This document shows, piece after piece, positions 16,293-20,076 of a stretch of DNA of 20,076 nucleotides. The stretch is taken from contig JBNKEI010000173.1 of assembly GCA_050288705.1 (NCBI GenBank), forward strand, positions 1-20,076, written 5' to 3'. Numbering within the stretch: the stretch's first letter is position 1; the number at the start of each line of letters is the position of its first letter. Source of the stretch: JBNKEI01 sp050288705 (GTDB lineage: Bacteria > Myxococcota > Myxococcia > Myxococcales > UBA5297). The notes beneath the pieces are model-generated. The model was not told the DNA's origin and did no database searches. It was given only the letters and a program-made list of their open reading frames with translations. The translations under genes and the position numbers were made by a program.

Positions 16293-18650
16293 CTAAAAAC
16301 GGTGAAGTATTTCGCGGGTATATTCGCGTTGTATATCCCTTAGCATAGCGTCTCTGTTGGCGGCCAACGTGTTGTATTTCTGCACGTATTCTTTCCCCGA
16401 CATTGCTTGGGCGCGTTCTTCGAGTTCTTCGCCCACCATTTGAAAAACCGCCTCGATGTCTTGCTTCTGTTTTTGAAAGCCCTGGTTTTTTTCCAAATGC
16501 GTGTTCCAGAACGGCTGCTCAATAGCAAACTCGACCAGCGCGGCACTGTTGTTGGCACGTTCGGCGGCTAGTACATGTGTCCTGGCGCGGTCGAGCGCGG
16601 CCTGGGCAACGCCCGAAAATTCGTTATGATTCATGGCGCTAGTTTCGCAGGGCAGCTCCAGTTCATTTTTCAATCCCACCCTGTAGGCCAGAAAAACCTC
16701 GATTTCATCGACGCCCCGTCGGGTGGCAATATCATTGCGGGCAAAAGCATCTAGTGTACTGAGGCGGAACATTCCCCTGAGCAGATGCGCCATCTGAGCA
16801 TGGCCACCGCCGGCTTGCAAAATCCTATGCGACTTGCAGGCTATCTCGATGTCGGAAAAGGTTATAGCCACCCGGTCGGAGCATGTTTCCAGGCCTTCTT
16901 GCGCCTGCAAATAACAACTGGCGCGCAATTGAGCGCTGTTAACTTTGGCCAACGTTCTTATAACGGCAGCAACCCTATCTGCAAACCCCGGCAAAGAAGC
17001 TTCCGCCGTGGCCATAGGGCCGGTCGTGCCGTCTAGGCGATCAAGGAGTTGACCGAAGTAGTCGGCACCTTCGGTACCTTGCAGAATTCGCAGATATTCC
17101 GTACTGATATTGCTGCAATAACGTCTAATAGCATCTTCAAAGCTTCTGCTCCCGCTTCCCTGTGTCTGAGCGGCAGGAGCTTCGGCAACGGAAAAATAAA
17201 TCCGTGGTCCATGGTTCCGTGGTTGGGTCATTGCAATCAATGTCTGCGGAGATAAGGGATTTTGCTCCAGGTTTACTTCTGTTTCTTGAGGCAAATGAAA
17301 TATACCCGGTGGCAGCGCGGTCAGTTGGTTTCTCGATAAGTATAGCCTGTGAAGCGCAGTAAGGTTATTGAAGGAATCGGGCAGTGCGGTCAGTTGGTTA
17401 CTATCCAAGTGTAGCGTGCTAAGCCAAATAAGGTTACCGAAGGAGTTGGGCAGTACAGTTAGTTGGTTGCTATCCAAGCGTAGCGTACGAAGCTCAGTAA
17501 GGTTGCCCAAGGAGTTGGGCAGCCTTGATAGTTGATTGTTTTCCAAGCGCAGCGTGTGAAGTCGAGTAAGATTGCCGATGAAATCTGGCACCGCGGTTAG
17601 TTGGTTGTTCGACAAGTGAAGCCTGTTAAGTCCAGTAAGGTTGCTAAAAGACTCGGGCAACGCGGTTAGTTGGTTGTTTTCCAAGCATAGCGTGTGAAGC
17701 CCAGTAAGGTTACCGATGAAATCGGGCAGCGCGGTGAATTGGCTTCTATTCCAGTATAAATAGCTAAGCCGAGTAAGGTTGGCAAAGGAATCGGGCAGCA
17801 TGGTGAGTTGGTTGTCTGACAAATCAAGCCGGCCAAGCTCGCTAAGGTTGCCAAAGGAATTGGGCAGCGCAGTCAATCGGTTGTTCGACAAGTTTAAATC
17901 GTTAAGCTCAGTAAGATTGCCGAAGGAATTAGGCAGCGCGGTTAGTCGGTTGCCCGACAAGTTCAGCTTTAGCCGGCCAACCCCAGTAAGGTTGCCGAAA
18001 GAGTCGGGCAGCGCAGTCAGTTTGTTGCCCGATAAGTTTAGGTCGCTAAGCCCAGTAAGGTTGCCGAAGGAATCGGGCAGAGCGGTCAGTTGGTTGCCCG
18101 ACAAGTTTAGCTCGCTAAGCCCAGCAATGTTACCGAAGGAATCAGGCAGTGCGGTTAGCCGGTTGCCTGACAGGTTTAGCTCGCTAAGCCCGGCAAGGTA
18201 GCCGATTTCTGCGGGGAGGCTTTTCACATTGAGATTGGCTAAATTAAGGACGGTGTCACGTTTTTGAATACACTCAAGAATTCTATCTCTTACCGCATAT
18301 CTGTTTTCACCTGGCTCGAAATTTTTCGCCCAAGTAATTAAGGCACGCTTTATTTGTGACCGCCTAATTCGTTTTTTCGAAAATATATTGAAGGAACCAG
18401 CCAACATTCTATTTGACCCATGGCCAGAGTCTGCAATTGCCAGGTTCCCATTATTTCGCCCATCTACCGTGTTATTAAACACATCACAATTTTGCGAATT
18501 AATATGACCACTTGTCGATTCGTGGTTGACATTAACGTTACTTGGTCTAGGTAACCGGCTATTTTGTGCTGATCTTTGCTGGATGTTAGAAGTGTTCGCG
18601 AAATTATATTGGACTTTGTATCTTTGGTTATCACGAATTTTAGAAAACAT
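16293..18650 (-). CDS. LRR-NEL E3 ubiquitin ligase-type effector, paralogue B
   Basis: 785-residue paralogue with the same order of parts as the gene downstream. The polar, Asn-rich N-terminus (1-80) shares NVNVN-ESTS and MLAGSFNIF with it. The N-cap (W107...NR...RILEC) is followed by about fourteen LRRs (134-474), and then the NEL domain (about 500-765) with Cys590 and Asp592 in ETCSDR. One LRR has a two-residue insertion (GVGRLKLNLSGN) and another is degenerate (YLYWNRSQFTALP). AAGGAG lies 6 nt before the ATG, a strong ribosome-binding site. CATAAT at 18684-18679 (minus strand) may be a -10 box, without a clear -35. The NEL part is nearly the same as in both neighbours while the LRR part differs in length, consistent with change of target binding under a constant enzymatic core. 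Confidence 0.88.
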   Translation of the reverse strand: MFSKIRDNQRYKVQYNFANTSNIQQRSAQNSRLPRPSNVNVNHESTSGHINSQNCDVFNNTVDGRNNGNLAIADSGHGSNRMLAGSFNIFSKKRIRRSQIKRALITWAKNFEPGENRYAVRDRILECIQKRDTVLNLANLNVKSLPAEIGYLAGLSELNLSGNRLTALPDSFGNIAGLSELNLSGNQLTALPDSFGNLTGLSDLNLSGNKLTALPDSFGNLTGVGRLKLNLSGNRLTALPNSFGNLTELNDLNLSNNRLTALPNSFGNLSELGRLDLSDNQLTMLPDSFANLTRLSYLYWNRSQFTALPDFIGNLTGLHTLCLENNQLTALPESFSNLTGLNRLHLSNNQLTAVPDFIGNLTRLHTLRLENNQLSRLPNSLGNLTELRTLRLDSNQLTVLPNSFGNLIWLSTLHLDSNQLTALPDSFNNLTALHRLYLSRNQLTALPPGIFHLPQETEVNLEQNPLSPQTLIAMTQPRNHGPRIYFSVAEAPAAQTQGSGSRSFEDAIRRYCSNISTEYLRILQGTEGADYFGQLLDRLDGTTGPMATAEASLPGFADRVAAVIRTLAKVNSAQLRASCYLQAQEGLETCSDRVAITFSDIEIACKSHRILQAGGGHAQMAHLLRGMFRLSTLDAFARNDIATRRGVDEIEVFLAYRVGLKNELELPCETSAMNHNEFSGVAQAALDRARTHVLAAERANNSAALVEFAIEQPFWNTHLEKNQGFQKQKQDIEAVFQMVGEELEERAQAMSGKEYVQKYNTLAANRDAMLRDIQREYTREILHRF
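17229..18251 (-). repeat. 69-bp LRR-coding tandem repeats in paralogue B
   Basis: About fourteen units of 69 bp, one enlarged to 75 bp by a 6-bp insertion near 17970. The consensus LNLSGNxLTALPDSFGNLTGL is best kept in the N-terminal units. Confidence 0.85.
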
Positions 18651-18741
18651 TCTTGCTCCTTAAAAAATGGCGCAACTAATTATGTGAACCATCCTGGCAG
18701 TACGAATTGGAAGTAAAATGGGCGTTAAAAACAAGTGCAAA

Positions 18742-20076
18742 CTAGAAACGGCTAAGTATTTCGCTGGTATATTCGCGTTGCATATCTCTTAGCATAGCTT
18801 CTCTGTTGGCGGCCAACCTGTTGTATTCCTGCATATATTCATTTCCCGGCATTGTTTCGGCGCGTTCTTCGAGTTCTTCGCCCACCATTTGAAAAACCGC
18901 CTCGATGTCTTGCTTCTGTTTTTGAAAGCGCTGGTTTTTCTCTATATACGTGTTCCAGAACGGCTGCTCAATAGCAAACTCGACCAGCGCGGCGCTGTTG
19001 TTAGCACTTTCGGCGGCCAATACATGTGCCTTGGCGTGGTCGAGCGCGGCCTGGTTAACACCCGAAATTGCGTTATAAAGCATAGCGCTGGTTTCGCACG
19101 GTAGCTCCAGTTCGTTTTTCAATCCAACTCGGTAGGCCAGAAGAACTTCAATTTCATCGACCACCCGCCGTTTTTTAATATCGCTGCGGGCAAAAGCATC
19201 TAGTGTATTGAGGCGGAACATCCCCCTGAGCAGAGGCGCCATCTGAGCATGGCCACCGCCGGCTTGCAAAATCCTATGCGACTTGCAAGCTACCTCGATG
19301 TCGGAAAAGGTTATAGCGACCCGGTCGGAGCATGTTTCCAGGCCGTGTTGTGCCTGTAAATAACAATTGGCGCGCAGCTCAGCGCTATCAACCTCGGCAA
19401 GCGTTCTGATAACGGCAGCAACTCGGTCCGCAAATCCCGGCAAAGATGCGTCCGCCGAGGCCAAAGGGCCGGTTGTGCCGTCCAGGCGACTAAGGAGCTG
19501 ACCGAAATAGGCGGCATTTTCGGTGCCTTGCAGAATTCGCAGATATTCCGGGCTGATATTGCTGCAATAATGCCTAATAGCGTTTTCAAAGCTACTACTC
19601 CTGCTTCTGGATGTCTGGGCGGCAGGAGTTTCGACAATGGAAAAACTAATCTGTGGTCCACCGGTTCGTTGGGTCAGTGCAGCAATTGTCTGCTGAGATA
19701 AGGGATTTTGCTCAAGGTTTATTTGTGTTTCTTGAGGCAACCGAAAGATACCCTGTGGCAGTGCGGTTAGTTGGTTGCCGAACAAGTATAGCGCGCGAAG
19801 CCCAGTAAGATTGCTGAAGGAATCGGGAAGGTCGGTCAGTTGGTTGTCGTTCAAGTTTAGCCCGCGAAGCTCAGTAAGATTGCCGAAAGAATTGGGCAGC
19901 GCGGTTAGTTGGTTGTTCGACAAGGTTAGTTTGCCAAGCCCAGTAAGGTTGCCGAAGGAATTGGGCAGCGCGGTTAGTTGGTTGTTCGACAAGATTAGCG
20001 CGTTAAGCCCAGTAAGGTTGCCGAAAGAATTGGGCAGCGCGGTTAGTTGGTTGTTCGACAAGGTTAGTTCGCTAAG
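18742..20076 (-). CDS. LRR-NEL E3 ubiquitin ligase-type effector, paralogue C, 5' partial
   Basis: The C-terminal 444 codons of a third paralogue are visible. The frame stays open to the right edge, where it is still inside an LRR, so the start is outside the window. A TTG at 20061 is simply the Leu of an LRR, not a start. About six LRRs remain (to about nt 19678), followed by the NEL domain with its Cys codon at 19330-19332 and Asp two codons later (ETCSDR). Compared with the other two, the segment after it reads SDIKKRRVVDEIE rather than DIATRRGVDEIE, a local change in an otherwise highly conserved stretch. It ends 91 bp upstream of paralogue B, in the same orientation. Confidence 0.87.
   Translation of the reverse strand, partial: LSELTLSNNQLTALPNSFGNLTGLNALILSNNQLTALPNSFGNLTGLGKLTLSNNQLTALPNSFGNLTELRGLNLNDNQLTDLPDSFSNLTGLRALYLFGNQLTALPQGIFRLPQETQINLEQNPLSQQTIAALTQRTGGPQISFSIVETPAAQTSRSRSSSFENAIRHYCSNISPEYLRILQGTENAAYFGQLLSRLDGTTGPLASADASLPGFADRVAAVIRTLAEVDSAELRANCYLQAQHGLETCSDRVAITFSDIEVACKSHRILQAGGGHAQMAPLLRGMFRLNTLDAFARSDIKKRRVVDEIEVLLAYRVGLKNELELPCETSAMLYNAISGVNQAALDHAKAHVLAAESANNSAALVEFAIEQPFWNTYIEKNQRFQKQKQDIEAVFQMVGEELEERAETMPGNEYMQEYNRLAANREAMLRDMQREYTSEILSRF
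19678..20076 (-). repeat. Near-identical 69-bp LRR units at the right edge
   Basis: Three consecutive units starting at 19867, 19936 and 20005 have an exact 69-bp period; the last two differ at about five positions. This implies recent expansion or homogenisation. The array continues beyond the window. Confidence 0.85.

Noticed and set aside
17229..20076. Regularly spaced repeats resembling a CRISPR array
   Set aside because: The period is an exact 69 bp in a protein frame, units have no unique spacers, and the translation is a clear LRR.

Overview
The window looks like chromosomal DNA from a Gram-negative bacterium. The signs are a lipoprotein signal peptide, a GspE/PilB secretion or pilus ATPase, an ImuA-ImuB mutasome and type III-style NEL ubiquitin-ligase effectors. 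I cannot name the organism. The two operators in front of imuA and imuB (CTGAAY-N4-GTTCAG) resemble the LexA sites I recall for Myxococcus and the GAAC-N4-GTTC type of Gram-positives more than the E. coli SOS box. That hints at a deltaproteobacterial or myxobacterial-grade relative, but this is inference. Four eukaryote-directed effectors beside a xylan-degrading lipoprotein suggest a life in contact with plants, plant litter or protists.

Layout. (1) 2-4483, plus strand: a giant LRR/NEL protein, cut by the left edge. It has two capped LRR blocks, a repetitive Ser/Pro/acidic linker, one NEL-like domain that has lost its catalytic residues and one NEL domain that keeps them. (2) 4590-6905, minus strand: a GC-richer gene for a lipoprotein with GH11 xylanase, malectin, InlB-like repeat and GH62 arabinofuranosidase domains. 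(3) 7069-10678: an AT-richer housekeeping block with a GspE/PilB-type ATPase (minus), a divergent hexapeptide acyltransferase only 30 bp away, and a class II fructose-bisphosphate aldolase (plus). (4) 10777-14129: imuA, imuB and an Rpn-family nuclease, all plus strand. imuA and imuB each have a LexA-like operator that fills the spacer of a plausible promoter. The nuclease follows imuB by 16 bp and so is probably damage-inducible. (5) 14235-20076, minus strand: a tandem array of three LRR-NEL paralogues, the last running off the right edge.

How the genes may work together. The NEL proteins should be delivered into a eukaryotic cell, where the LRRs choose a target and the NEL domain ubiquitinates it. 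No secretion apparatus for them lies in the window. The xylanase/arabinofuranosidase would attack arabinoxylan outside the cell. imuA-imuB encode accessory factors for error-prone DNA synthesis, but the usual partner dnaE2 is not here. The tandem NEL array and its 69-bp LRR units are long direct repeats that could reshuffle target specificity by recombination.

No tRNA, rRNA, CRISPR array, insertion sequence or phage gene was recognised. No gene-free stretch exceeds 300 bp; the longest is 6906-7068, upstream of the xylanase gene, where I see only that gene's ribosome-binding site.
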